Assembly: GCA_934702375.1 (NCBI GenBank)
Contig: CAKUYE010000017.1
Coordinates: forward strand, 1-45,233
Direction of reading: 5' to 3'
DNA from: an uncultured Bacillota bacterium
Lineage (GTDB): Bacteria > Bacillota > Dehalobacteriia > UBA7702
Length of the DNA stretch: 45,233 nucleotides
Shown one piece after another: positions 14,935 through 24,347 of this stretch. The notes beneath the pieces are model-generated. The model was not told where the DNA came from. It did no database searches and saw only the letters and a program-made list of their open reading frames with translations. The stretch's first letter is position 1, and the number at the start of each line of letters is the position of its first letter. The translations under genes and the position numbers were made by a program.

Positions 14935-16962
14935 ATGCCTAGATTCAGAGATACGGAATTATCATTAACACCTTCAGTACCTCGTAAGGAACGGGTAAAA
15001 GATCCTAAGAACAGAATGCGTTCTGTGGACCCCGCCGCATTGGAAATGTTGGCGAAGTACAAAGACAGTGGCATCATCACCGGTTATGACCGTTATGTTG
15101 CCCAACAGCCTCAGTGCGCTTTCGGTTATGAAGGCGTATGCTGCAAAATCTGCATCCAAGGTCCTTGTCGTGTTAAAGGCTTGGAAGGTGTGAAGAGCAA
15201 AGGTATCTGTGGCGCTCATGATTACACGATTGTAGCTCGTAACATTACCCGTCTTGCTGCCGGGGGTGCTTCCGCTCACTCCGACCACGGTCGTGAGATC
15301 GTTTACACCTTATTGGCCGCTGCCAGAGGTGAAACCGGCGACTTCAAAGTAAAAGACGAAGCAAAACTCCGCAGAGTTGCTGAAAACGTTGGTATCAGCG
15401 CTGAAGGTAAAGACGTTAATGCTTTGGCTGAAGAAGTAGCTCTCGCTGCTTTGAATGACTTTGGCAACATCACTTCCGAACCCTGCCGTTGGCTGACCTC
15501 TTACATCACCGAAGGCAGAAAACAGAAGTTTGAAGATTGCACCATCAATCCTACTTCCATCGACCGTTCCGTTGTTTCCATGCTTCACTCCACTCATATG
15601 GGTGTTGATGCTGACCCTGTAAACATCATCTTCGATGGTTTGAAAGTTTCCTTGGGCGACTATACCGGCATGCATATCTCCACCGATATCTCCGATATTC
15701 TCCTCGGGACTCCTGTACCTTGTGTGTCCGAAGCTAACCTTGGCGTTTTGAAACCCAATAAGGTTAACATCATTCTCCATGGTCACAATCCTATCCTCAG
15801 CCAGACTTTGGTTGATGTTGGTCCTGAAATGGAAGAAGAAGCAAAAGCTGCCGGCGCCGAAGGTATTCAGTTTGCCGGCATCTGCTGCACCGGTAATGAA
15901 GTTCTCATGCGTTCCGGTGTTCCCATTGCTACCAACTTTGCCGCACAGGAATTGGCTATCATGACCGGCGTTTGCGACGTAATGCTTGTTGACGTTCAGT
16001 GCATCATGCCCGCTATTCGTGCCGTTGCCGAATGCTTCAACACCAAGATCGTTACCACCATGGGTATTTCCAAAATCCCCGGTGCAGAACATGTTGCTTT
16101 TGATGAACATCATGCTATCGCCAGTGCAAAAGAAATTATCCGCATGGCTATTGATGCTTTCAAATCCAGAAAAGGCAAAGAATTCTTTGTTCCCGATGTT
16201 AAGAGCAAAGTTGTTGCCGGTTTCAGCTTGGAAGCTATCATGGATATCTTCAGCAAAGTCAATGCTGACGTTCCCATGCAGGCTCTTATCGATGAAATCG
16301 AAGCCGGTAGACTCAAAGGTGTTGCTTTCTTCTGCGGCTGCAACAACCTCGAATCCGTTCATGACCAGAACCACCTCGGTATTGCTGCCAATATGCTGAA
16401 GAATGATGTGTTCCTCATCACCACCGGCTGCACCGCTCAGGCTATGGCAAAAGCCGGTTTCATGGATCCTGCTAAAGTGGATGAACTTTGCGGTGAAAAC
16501 CTTGCTGCATTCATTCATAAACTCGAAGAAGCCAACAAAGGCAACCTTGCAGAAGGTCTTCCCGCTGCATTCCATATGGGTTCCTGCGTTGACTGCTCTC
16601 GTGCTCATGATTTCCTCACTCTTATGGCTAATACCATGGATGTTGATACTCCTAAAGTTCCCTTCGTCGCCACTGCTCCTGAAGCAATGAGTGAAAAAGC
16701 TGTTTCTATCGGCTGTGGTTTCGTTGCAGACGGCGTTCCTACCCATGTAGGTACCATGCCTCCCATCGAAGGTTCCGCTTGCGTATATGATATCGCTTGC
16801 AGAATCGCTTCCGACGTATATGGCGGTTACTTCATTTTCGAAACCGATTATGAAAAAGCTTCCGAAAAACTGCTTGCTGCTTTGGAATATCGTACTTGGA
16901 AACTCGGCGTTCATAAAGCTGTTGCTGAAAAAGCTGGCGCTGCTCTTACCAAGAACTATTAA
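14935..16962 (+). CDS. acsA: carbon monoxide dehydrogenase catalytic subunit of CODH/ACS
   Basis: Reduces CO2 to CO at a Ni-Fe-S C-cluster for acetyl-CoA synthesis. At 675 residues it matches the bacterial AcsA/CooS length. N-terminal cysteines for the D and B clusters are in GYEGVCCKICIQGPCRVKG and GICGAHD (about residues 64-100). C-cluster ligands follow: His282 (LHGHNP), GICCTGNE, DVQCIMP, FFCGCNN, TTGCTAQ and GSCVDCSRA. The catalytic Lys/acid region is PEAMSEKA. Strong GGAGG site 9 bases before the ATG. Adjacent to acsB by 27 bp, so the alpha/beta complex is probably made stoichiometrically. Codon use is strongly biased, as expected for a highly expressed gene. Confidence 0.97.
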   Translation: MPRFRDTELSLTPSVPRKERVKDPKNRMRSVDPAALEMLAKYKDSGIITGYDRYVAQQPQCAFGYEGVCCKICIQGPCRVKGLEGVKSKGICGAHDYTIVARNITRLAAGGASAHSDHGREIVYTLLAAARGETGDFKVKDEAKLRRVAENVGISAEGKDVNALAEEVALAALNDFGNITSEPCRWLTSYITEGRKQKFEDCTINPTSIDRSVVSMLHSTHMGVDADPVNIIFDGLKVSLGDYTGMHISTDISDILLGTPVPCVSEANLGVLKPNKVNIILHGHNPILSQTLVDVGPEMEEEAKAAGAEGIQFAGICCTGNEVLMRSGVPIATNFAAQELAIMTGVCDVMLVDVQCIMPAIRAVAECFNTKIVTTMGISKIPGAEHVAFDEHHAIASAKEIIRMAIDAFKSRKGKEFFVPDVKSKVVAGFSLEAIMDIFSKVNADVPMQALIDEIEAGRLKGVAFFCGCNNLESVHDQNHLGIAANMLKNDVFLITTGCTAQAMAKAGFMDPAKVDELCGENLAAFIHKLEEANKGNLAEGLPAAFHMGSCVDCSRAHDFLTLMANTMDVDTPKVPFVATAPEAMSEKAVSIGCGFVADGVPTHVGTMPPIEGSACVYDIACRIASDVYGGYFIFETDYEKASEKLLAALEYRTWKLGVHKAVAEKAGAALTKNY

Positions 16963-16989
16963 TAATAAGGGACGAAAGGAGGATATACT

Positions 16990-19170
16990 ATGTCTTTTAA
17001 TGAAATCTATAATGGTTGTGTTGAAGAAGGTAAAGAACCGAAGCTGTTATTCAAACAAGCTCAGGAAGGTGCCATCATCGCTACCAGCTATGCTGAAATC
17101 CTTTTGACACAGGCTATTAAAAAATACGGTGCTGAAAAAGAAATTCGCTATCCCGACACTGCTTACTATCTCCCCGTTATCAGTGCTCTCAGTGGTGAAA
17201 AAGTTGAAACTCTTGGTCAGCTGCCCGCTATCTTAAACAAAAAACGTGCTCAGATCTTTGAACCGTTGACCTTAGACAATGCTTTGTTAGCCGGTGAATC
17301 TACCTTATTCGCTGCTGAAATCATCGAAGCATTGAAATACATCGAAACCGACAAACCTTACGAAGAACCCTGGCTCGGCTTCATCGGCGACCCCGTTGTT
17401 CGTAAATACGGTATCAAAATGGTTGACTGGACCATTCCCGGCGAAGCCGTTATCGTCGGTCGTGCAAAAGATTCCAAATCTGCCGCAAAACTCGTTGCCA
17501 AATTGATGGGTCAGGGCATGATGCTCTTCCTCAGTGACGAAATCTGCGAACAGTTGATGGAAGAAAACGTTAAGCTTGGTCTTGACTATATCGCTTATCC
17601 TCTCGGTAACTTCACTCAGGTTGTTCATGCTGCCAACTACGCTCTTCGTGCCGGTATGATGTTTGGTAACATTCCTCTTGGTGAAACCGACAATCAGAGA
17701 GATTACCAGAGAAGAAGAATTATGGCTTTCGTTCTCCATCTTGGCGAACGCGATGAAGTTAAAACCGCTGCTGAATTCGGTTGCATCTACTGTGGCTTCC
17801 CCGTAGTTACCGACCAGGTTCTTGCAGAAGGCGAAGAACTCAACGACTGGTATGTTTCCGAGCCCGATTATGACAAGATCGTTGGTCTTGCTATGGAAAT
17901 CCGTGGGGTTAAACTTACCAACATCGAAATCGATATCCCGATCAACCAGGGTCCTGCATTCGAAGGCGAAACCATCCGTAAAGGAGATATGTACTTCGAA
18001 ATGGGGAACAATAAATCCGAAGCATTCGAACTCGTTCGCATGGTTGATGCTGACCACATCGAAGACGGTAAAATTACCGTTGTTGGTCCTGAAACCAACG
18101 AATTCGAAGAAGGTGCCAAAGTTCCGATCGGTATTATCATCGATATCTATGGCCGTAAAATGCAGGAAGACTTCGAAGGCGTTCTCGAACGTCGTGTTCA
18201 CTACTTCGTGAACTATGGTGAAGGTCTCTGGCATGTTAACCAGCGTGACACTGTTTGGATGCGTGTTTCTAAAGACGCTATCGCAAAAGGCTTCCGTTTT
18301 CATGATTATGGCGAAATCCTCATTGCTAAATATAAACAGGAATATTCCGCTATCGTTGACCGTGTTCAGGTTACCATCTACACCGATGCAGAAAAAGTCT
18401 CCGAAATGCATAAGGTTGCCAAGGATGTTTACACCAGCCGCGACAACCGCTTGAAAGAACTCAGAGATGAAAAAGTAGATACGTTCTACAGCTGCTTGCT
18501 CTGCCAGTCTTTCGCTCCGAACCATGTCTGCATCCTCACACCCGAACACGTAGGTCTCTGCGGTGCCGTTTCTTGGCTCGACGCAAAAGCTGCTTACGAA
18601 ATCGATCCCAACGGTGCTAATCAGCCTGTTGAAAAAGGTGAAGCTATCGATGAAGAAAAAGGTCAGTGGCAGACTTGCAATGACTACTTCTACAAAGAAT
18701 CTCACCAGAACCTCGAAATCGTTAACCTTTACACAATGATGGAATTCCCCGCATCCTCCTGCGGTTGCTTCGAAGCCATCATGGCTGTTATCTTCGAATG
18801 CAATGGTATTGCTATTGCAACCCGTAACCACACCGGTATGACTCCCAGTGGTATGACCTTCTCCACCTTGGCCGGCTCCTGCGGCGGTGGTGTTCAGACT
18901 CCCGGCTTCCTCGGCATTGGTCGTGCATACCTCACCAGTGGTAAATTCATTCCCGCTGACGGCGGTCGTGCAAGAATCATCTGGATGCCTACTGAATTGA
19001 AAGAAGAAATCCGCGATGAATTCAACGCTGCCTGCGAAGCTGATGGCCTTGGTCCGAACTTCATCGATAAGATCGCTGACGAAACCGTTGGTGAATCTGC
19101 CGAAGAAATTCTGCCTTGGTTGGAAGAACAGGGTCATCCTGCATTGACGATGCCCCCCATCATGGAATAA
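16990..19170 (+). CDS. acsB: acetyl-CoA synthase subunit of CODH/ACS
   Basis: Assembles acetyl-CoA from CO, a methyl group delivered by the corrinoid protein, and CoA. The 726-residue length is close to the clostridial enzyme. The first about 310 residues form the CODH-contacting domain. The A-cluster cysteines near the C-terminal third are FYSCLLCQSF, NHVCILTPEHVGLCGAVSW and SSCGCFEAI; the last supplies the CGC motif that holds the proximal and distal nickel. Start ATG follows AAAGGAGG. A perfect 12-bp stem-loop lies between it and acsC. Confidence 0.97.
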   Translation: MSFNEIYNGCVEEGKEPKLLFKQAQEGAIIATSYAEILLTQAIKKYGAEKEIRYPDTAYYLPVISALSGEKVETLGQLPAILNKKRAQIFEPLTLDNALLAGESTLFAAEIIEALKYIETDKPYEEPWLGFIGDPVVRKYGIKMVDWTIPGEAVIVGRAKDSKSAAKLVAKLMGQGMMLFLSDEICEQLMEENVKLGLDYIAYPLGNFTQVVHAANYALRAGMMFGNIPLGETDNQRDYQRRRIMAFVLHLGERDEVKTAAEFGCIYCGFPVVTDQVLAEGEELNDWYVSEPDYDKIVGLAMEIRGVKLTNIEIDIPINQGPAFEGETIRKGDMYFEMGNNKSEAFELVRMVDADHIEDGKITVVGPETNEFEEGAKVPIGIIIDIYGRKMQEDFEGVLERRVHYFVNYGEGLWHVNQRDTVWMRVSKDAIAKGFRFHDYGEILIAKYKQEYSAIVDRVQVTIYTDAEKVSEMHKVAKDVYTSRDNRLKELRDEKVDTFYSCLLCQSFAPNHVCILTPEHVGLCGAVSWLDAKAAYEIDPNGANQPVEKGEAIDEEKGQWQTCNDYFYKESHQNLEIVNLYTMMEFPASSCGCFEAIMAVIFECNGIAIATRNHTGMTPSGMTFSTLAGSCGGGVQTPGFLGIGRAYLTSGKFIPADGGRARIIWMPTELKEEIRDEFNAACEADGLGPNFIDKIADETVGESAEEILPWLEEQGHPALTMPPIME

Positions 19171-19210
19171 TCACAACATATTCCACGATTACATATTAAT
19201 CAGTTCCCAG

Positions 19211-19241
19211 CTCAGACGAGTGTTAACAGCACTCGTCTGAG
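19211..19241 (+). other. 12-bp intercistronic stem-loop between acsB and acsC
   Basis: CTCAGACGAGTG (19211-19222) pairs perfectly with CACTCGTCTGAG (19230-19241) around a 7-base loop. No T-run follows, so it is not a normal terminator. Such hairpins commonly protect upstream mRNA 3' ends and let acsA-acsB accumulate above the downstream genes; here that is inference from position. Confidence 0.75.
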
Positions 19242-19281
19242 TAATGATAATCAACAATTTTTGAAAGGAGTTGTATATAGA

Positions 19282-20607
19282 ATGGGATTAACAGGTTTGG
19301 CTATTTTCAAACAGCTGCCTAAGAAAAACTGTAAAGAATGCGGTGTAGCTACTTGCATGGCATTCGCTATGGCTTTGGCAGCCGGGAAGGCATCTTTGGA
19401 TGCTTGCCCCTACGTAACGGATGAGGCAAAAGAAGCTTTGGATTCTGCTGCTGCTCCTCCTATCAAAACAGTTAAAGTCGGTGTTGGTGAAAAAGAAGTT
19501 GTTATGGGTGATGAAACTGTATTGTTCCGTCATGACAAAACCTTCTATCATCCTACCGGCCTTGCTTTCGCTGTTGACGACAACGCCGCTGATTTCGATG
19601 CAAAAATTGCCGAAATCGAAGATTTGCAGTTTGACCGTGTAGGTCAGCACTACACTGTAGAATTCATCGCCGTAAATTGCGCTTCCGGTGATGCTGCTAC
19701 TTTTGCTGCTGCTGCTGAAAAAGCTGCTGCAAAGAAAGCTGTTATTTTGAAAGCTGATGACGCTGCTATTATCGGCGCCGCTCTTGACAAAATCGCTGCT
19801 GAAAAACCCTTGGTATACGCTGCCACTGCTGCTAACTACGAAGCAATGACCGAAGTTGCCAAGAAATACGAAGTTCCCATGGCTGTTTACGCTGAAGGTC
19901 TCGATGCTCTTGAAGATCTCGTAAACAAAATCGTTGCCTTGGGTTACAAAGAACTGGTTCTCGATCCCGGTAGCAGACAGACTGCTAAAGTTATCCAGGA
20001 TATGACCCAGATCAGAAGATTAGCCGTTAAGAAGACTTTCCGTCCCTTCGGTTATCCCACCATCGCTTTCACCACTGACGAAGATCCCATGGCAGAAGCT
20101 ATGCAGGCCGTTGCCTATGTTGCTAAATACTGCAGCATCGTCGTGATGAAAAACACCGTTAAAGGTTTCGTTCTTCCCGTACTTTCCTGGAGACAGAACG
20201 TATTTACCGATCCTCAGAAACCCGTTGCTGTACAGGCTAAATTGATGGAAATCGGTGCTGTAACTCCGGATTCCCCCGTATACTGCACCACCAACTTCTC
20301 TCTCTCCTACTACAGCGTAGAAGGCGAAGTCGAAGCAAGCCGTATTCCTTCCTACATTATTCCCATCGATACCGATGGTACTTCCGTTCTTACCGCTTGG
20401 GCTGCTGGTAAATTCGGTGGCGAACAGATCGCTGCTGCTATCAAAGAATACGATCTCGACAACAAACTTAACCACAAAGACATCATCATTCCTGGTTTCG
20501 TAGCTGTTATCGCTGCTAAATTGAAAGATGAAAGTGGCTGGAATGTTATCGTTGGGCCGAAAGAAGCTTCCGGTATCTCCGGCTTTGCAAAAGCTAACTT
20601 TGCATAA
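19282..20607 (+). CDS. acsC: corrinoid iron-sulfur protein large subunit
   Basis: The larger subunit of the heterodimeric CFeSP, which carries the [4Fe-4S] cluster and, with AcsD, the cobamide that ferries the methyl group to ACS. 441 residues from the ATG at 19282. A TTG 21 bases upstream is in frame but overlaps the Shine-Dalgarno GAAAGGAG, so the ATG is preferred. The N terminus has the cluster motif CKECGVATC plus a fourth Cys (DACPYV), as in the family. A TIM-barrel and C-terminal B12-binding part follow (GFVLPVLSWRQN, DTDGTSVLTAWAAGKFG). Located after the 12-bp hairpin and 28 bp before the activator gene. Confidence 0.96.
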   Translation: MGLTGLAIFKQLPKKNCKECGVATCMAFAMALAAGKASLDACPYVTDEAKEALDSAAAPPIKTVKVGVGEKEVVMGDETVLFRHDKTFYHPTGLAFAVDDNAADFDAKIAEIEDLQFDRVGQHYTVEFIAVNCASGDAATFAAAAEKAAAKKAVILKADDAAIIGAALDKIAAEKPLVYAATAANYEAMTEVAKKYEVPMAVYAEGLDALEDLVNKIVALGYKELVLDPGSRQTAKVIQDMTQIRRLAVKKTFRPFGYPTIAFTTDEDPMAEAMQAVAYVAKYCSIVVMKNTVKGFVLPVLSWRQNVFTDPQKPVAVQAKLMEIGAVTPDSPVYCTTNFSLSYYSVEGEVEASRIPSYIIPIDTDGTSVLTAWAAGKFGGEQIAAAIKEYDLDNKLNHKDIIIPGFVAVIAAKLKDESGWNVIVGPKEASGISGFAKANFA

Positions 20608-20635
20608 GATCCTATAAAGAAAAGGGTGATATGAC

Positions 20636-22531
20636 GTGGAAAAAATTCAAATTACAATTATGCCTGAGGGGTTGAATGTTGAAGTCGATAAGGGTACAAC
20701 CTTATTGGAAGCTGCAAATATTGCCGGCATTACCCTGAAAAGCTCCTGCGGCGGTCAAGGTACCTGCGGCAGATGTGCTGTAAAAGTCCTTGAAGGGAAA
20801 GTTGAAGGCGGTAATGGTAACATGAATAAATCGAAGCGTGCCGAAGGATATATCCTGGCTTGCACCGCTACGGTTGAAGAAGGTCCTGTTACTGTTGAAT
20901 TCCCTGAAAGTTCTCGTCTTTCCGAACATCAGGTTCTTCTTGATGACAACATGGATGATGTGATCAAGGAACATCAGACCGGTGACTTTGAAAAAGGCGA
21001 AGAAGCTTTTGTGAAAAAGGTTCACGTAACTATGAGTGAACCGAATCTCATGGAAAATGTTGATGATTTTTCCAGAATCAGCGCCGAGTTGAAGGGCATT
21101 TTGGACACAGAAAATATCACCATTTCTTATGATGCTTTAAGAACCCTTCCTGTAATGGTCAGAGAAGGCAATTGGCAAGCAACCGTTACCTGCTTACTCG
21201 ATGACAATTCTGCCGAAATTATTCGTGTAGAACCGGGTCATGTGGATACGCCTCCTTACGGTATTGCGCTTGATATTGGGACTACTACTGTTGTTGTGGC
21301 CCTTGTTGATCTTGCAACCGGTAAGAAGTTGAGACAAGCCGGTACCTTTAACCGTCAGGCCGGTATGGGGGATGACGTTATTTCCCGTATCGTTTATACG
21401 GAAGAAGAAAAAGATGGTCTTGCCGAAATTCAAAAAGTCGTGATCGAAACGATCAATGACTTGATCGATGAAGTATGCGAAGGTGAAGGCATCTCCTCCG
21501 ATGAAATTTACGCAATGATGGTCGCTGCGAATACAACAATGGTTCACTTGTTCCTCGGTATTGAACCGAAGTACATCCGTAGAGAACCCTATATTCCCGG
21601 CGCTTCCGATGTTCCTATCTACAAAGCAAAGGATATTGGTATTCATATCCACCGTGATGGTTCCATCATCTGCTTCCCCGCAGTTGCCAGCTATGTTGGC
21701 GGCGACATCGTTTCCGGTGCATTGCTCACGGAAATTGAACAGCAAGATGAATTTTGGCTCTTCCTTGATATCGGTACCAATGGCGAAATGGTTCTTGGTA
21801 ACAGAGATCTTTTGATGTGCTGTGCCTGTTCTGCAGGGCCTGCCTTTGAAGGCGGCGGTATTGCATTCGGGATGAGAGCCATGGATGGTGCCATTGAAAA
21901 AATCGTTATCGATGATGATTTCAAAGTTTCTTATGCCACCGTTGGTAATGCTGCTCCCGTTGGGATTTGCGGCTCCGGTTTGATTGATTGTCTCTCTACT
22001 TTGAGAACTGCCGGTATTATCAACCGTCAAGGTAAGATGCAGAAAGTGGATACAGACCGCATGCGTCAAGGCGAAGAAGGCAAAGAATTCGTTCTTGTCT
22101 ACGCCAATGAGACCGGTATCGGTAAAGATATCGTTATCACCGAAGCAGACGTTGAAAACCTTATTCGCGCCAAGGCTGCCGTTTTTGCCGGTATTCGTAT
22201 CATGCTTAACAAAATGGAATTGCCCTTGGAAGCAGTCAGCAAGATTTTGATTGGCGGTGGTTTTGGTAACTACCTGAACCTCGGCGACTCTATCAGAATC
22301 GGGTTGCTCCCTGATCTTCCTGCTGATTTCTACAGCTTTATCGGTAACAGCTCTCTGAAAGGCGCTTATAAGGCCCTCCTTAACAGAAGCGTGTTCAAAC
22401 ACAGCATCGAATTAGGACAAAGTATGACATATCTCGAACTTTCCGATGGTAATGAGTTCTATGATGAGTATGTTCAGGCCATGTTCCTGCCTCATACGGA
22501 TATGAGCTTGTTCCCCTCTCTGGAAGACTAA
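20636..22531 (+). CDS. acsV: corrinoid activation/regeneration protein (RACo) with [2Fe-2S] domain
   Basis: Reactivates the corrinoid protein by ATP-dependent reduction of inactive Co(II) to Co(I). At 631 residues it has the full RACo layout. An N-terminal plant-type [2Fe-2S] ferredoxin domain (SSCGGQGTCGRC, with a fourth Cys in LACTATV) is followed by a linker and then an ASKHA ATPase domain from about residue 205 (GIALDIGTTTVVVALVDL, DIGTNGEMVLGN, GICGSGLID, ILIGGGFGNYLNLGDSIRIG). GTG start with AAAGGGTG upstream. It lies between the two CFeSP subunit genes, matching its partner. Electrons would enter through the 2Fe-2S cluster. Confidence 0.94.
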   Translation: MEKIQITIMPEGLNVEVDKGTTLLEAANIAGITLKSSCGGQGTCGRCAVKVLEGKVEGGNGNMNKSKRAEGYILACTATVEEGPVTVEFPESSRLSEHQVLLDDNMDDVIKEHQTGDFEKGEEAFVKKVHVTMSEPNLMENVDDFSRISAELKGILDTENITISYDALRTLPVMVREGNWQATVTCLLDDNSAEIIRVEPGHVDTPPYGIALDIGTTTVVVALVDLATGKKLRQAGTFNRQAGMGDDVISRIVYTEEEKDGLAEIQKVVIETINDLIDEVCEGEGISSDEIYAMMVAANTTMVHLFLGIEPKYIRREPYIPGASDVPIYKAKDIGIHIHRDGSIICFPAVASYVGGDIVSGALLTEIEQQDEFWLFLDIGTNGEMVLGNRDLLMCCACSAGPAFEGGGIAFGMRAMDGAIEKIVIDDDFKVSYATVGNAAPVGICGSGLIDCLSTLRTAGIINRQGKMQKVDTDRMRQGEEGKEFVLVYANETGIGKDIVITEADVENLIRAKAAVFAGIRIMLNKMELPLEAVSKILIGGGFGNYLNLGDSIRIGLLPDLPADFYSFIGNSSLKGAYKALLNRSVFKHSIELGQSMTYLELSDGNEFYDEYVQAMFLPHTDMSLFPSLED

Positions 22532-22557
22532 TCTGAAGACAGAAAGGAATCATTTAT

Positions 22558-23313
22558 ATGGCAAAGCACATTGCATTAGTAGGGAAGGGCGGCGTAGGTA
22601 AAACTACCTTAACAACAATGATCTGTCGCTATCTGGAAGAGAACAACAAAGGGATCATCCTCGCGGTGGATGCCGACCCCAACGCTAATTTAAATGAAGC
22701 TTTGGGTATGGAATTTTCCTCTTGTATCTCTGATGTTATCGAAGATACAAAACGTCCTCATGCAGTACCTGATGGTATGTCAAAAGAACGATATGTGGAA
22801 TATCGCTTACAGGATGCCCTGATTGAAGGGGACCATAATCTTGATATGTTGATTATGGGCGGACCCCAGGGGCCCGGATGTTATTGCTACGCCAACGATT
22901 TGCTGAGAGGCTATATCGAACGGCTCGAAACAAATTACGATTATCTTGTAATGGACAGCGAAGCCGGCATGGAGCATATCAGCCGCAGAACGGTGCAGGA
23001 TGTTGATGTGATGTTTATCATCAGTGACGCATCGGCCCGTGGTGTAAGAACGATCACCCGTATCAACGATCTGGTGAAAAACCTGAAAACGAAAGTGAAG
23101 GCCGTTTACTCGATCGTAACAAAAGCGTCGGAAGACACGATTGCTGACTTGCAACCGGAGCTTGATAAAAATGGCGTTGAATTTGCCGGTTATATTCCCT
23201 TTGACAGTAAGGTCTTTGAGTATGATTCCAAAGGTATTCCTTTGAGTCAGCTCCCCGCAGATTCTCCTGTTGTACAAGCTTCCTTTGCAATTTTTGATAA
23301 AATTAATTTATAA
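22558..23313 (+). CDS. CooC/AcsF-type ATPase, second nickel-maturation paralogue
   Basis: A 251-residue SIMIBI ATPase with KGGVGKTTLTTMICRYL, VDADPNANLNEALG, the CxC metal site in GPGCYCYAND (about residue 105) and the switch region MDSEAGMEHISRR. It is clearly a paralogue of the operon's first gene, but each keeps its own sequence around the CxC. In acetogens the AcsF/CooC-like ATPase within the acs cluster is tied to nickel loading of ACS or CODH. Two copies in one operon suggest one per metallocentre, which is inference. GAAAGGAA site, ATG start, 27 bp from acsD. Confidence 0.88.
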   Translation: MAKHIALVGKGGVGKTTLTTMICRYLEENNKGIILAVDADPNANLNEALGMEFSSCISDVIEDTKRPHAVPDGMSKERYVEYRLQDALIEGDHNLDMLIMGGPQGPGCYCYANDLLRGYIERLETNYDYLVMDSEAGMEHISRRTVQDVDVMFIISDASARGVRTITRINDLVKNLKTKVKAVYSIVTKASEDTIADLQPELDKNGVEFAGYIPFDSKVFEYDSKGIPLSQLPADSPVVQASFAIFDKINL

Positions 23314-23339
23314 GCCTATTATCTGAAAGGAGAAAAAAA

Positions 23340-24302
23340 ATGGCTGTACAGATTTTAAAAGAAAAGTATGCACAACCCATCCGCTCTTTTAAGCTGGGTG
23401 CAACTGCAGAAGAAGGCGGCACACGCGGCTATTCTATCACAGTTGGTGGTCAGGGCACACTTCCTTTCCAACATTATGAAGGTGAAAACCCCAACAAACC
23501 CATCGTCGCTATGGAAGTTAACTCCATGAAAAACGTTGACTGGCATCAGGAACTCATCGATGACCTCAATGGTGTTACCGGTGATCCCGTTGCTTGGGCA
23601 AAATATTGCAAAGAAGTCGGCGCAGATGCTATCTATCTCAAATTAGACTCTGCTGATCCTGACAAAGGCAATGATTCCCCCGAAGCTTGCGCTCAGATCG
23701 CTAAAGACGTTCTGGCTGCAGTAGATCTTCCTTTGATCGTTGCCGGTTCTGGTAACGCTGAAGTTGATGAAGAAGTCCTCATGGCTGTTGCTGAAGCAAC
23801 CAAAGGCGAAGGTCTCCTCATCGGTTTTGCTGATACCGAACATTACAAAGCTCTTGTTGCTGCCTGCTTAGGTAATGGTCATGGCATCATCGCCAGAAGC
23901 CCCCTCGACATCAACATCTGCAAACAGCTTAACATTCTCATCGGCGAAATGAACATGCCCATGGACAGAATCGTTATTGACCCCCTCGTATCCTCCGTTG
24001 GTTATGGTATTGAATATGCATACTCCATCATGGAACGTGGCCGCATCGGCGCTCTCACCGGCGACAAAACCCTCGCAATGCCTCTTATCGCTACCGTTGG
24101 TTTCGAAGCTTGGAGACAGAAAGAAGCTTGGGGTCCCACCGAAGAATTCGAACAGTGGGGCGATCAGAAAGACCGTGGTCCCGCATGGGAAGCTACCACC
24201 GCTGCTGCTTGCCTCCAGGGTGGCGTAGACATTCTCTGCATGAGACATCCTGTTGCTGTAAAATGCATCAAAGGTCAGATTGAAGAATTGATGACCAAAT
24301 AA
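23340..24302 (+). CDS. acsD: corrinoid iron-sulfur protein small subunit
   Basis: Partner of AcsC in the CFeSP; both bind the cobamide between them. 320 residues, TIM-barrel type, with the family features KLGATAEEGGTRGYSITVGG near the N terminus, AIYLKLDSADPDKG, IVIDPLVSSVGYGIEYAYS and the Cys-containing tail AACLQGGVDILCMRHP. AAAGGAG site 8 bases before the ATG. It lies between the second CooC paralogue and the methyltransferase gene. Codon use is as biased as in acsA/acsB. Confidence 0.95.
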   Translation: MAVQILKEKYAQPIRSFKLGATAEEGGTRGYSITVGGQGTLPFQHYEGENPNKPIVAMEVNSMKNVDWHQELIDDLNGVTGDPVAWAKYCKEVGADAIYLKLDSADPDKGNDSPEACAQIAKDVLAAVDLPLIVAGSGNAEVDEEVLMAVAEATKGEGLLIGFADTEHYKALVAACLGNGHGIIARSPLDINICKQLNILIGEMNMPMDRIVIDPLVSSVGYGIEYAYSIMERGRIGALTGDKTLAMPLIATVGFEAWRQKEAWGPTEEFEQWGDQKDRGPAWEATTAAACLQGGVDILCMRHPVAVKCIKGQIEELMTK

Positions 24303-24347
24303 GGTTCTATTCTTAATATAATATTAATGTGATAGGAGGAACTGATA

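Noticed and set aside
15310..16914. 534-codon open frame antisense to acsA
   Set aside because: It is codon-aligned with acsA. The sense gene rarely uses TTA, CTA and TCA, so antisense stops are missing. No ribosome site and no recognisable family.
17305..19137. 610-codon open frame antisense to acsB
   Set aside because: Same codon-bias artefact as in acsA; the sense gene is a full-length ACS with all cluster ligands.
21194..22402. 402-codon frame antisense to the corrinoid activator gene
   Set aside because: Codon-aligned shadow of a clearly real gene.
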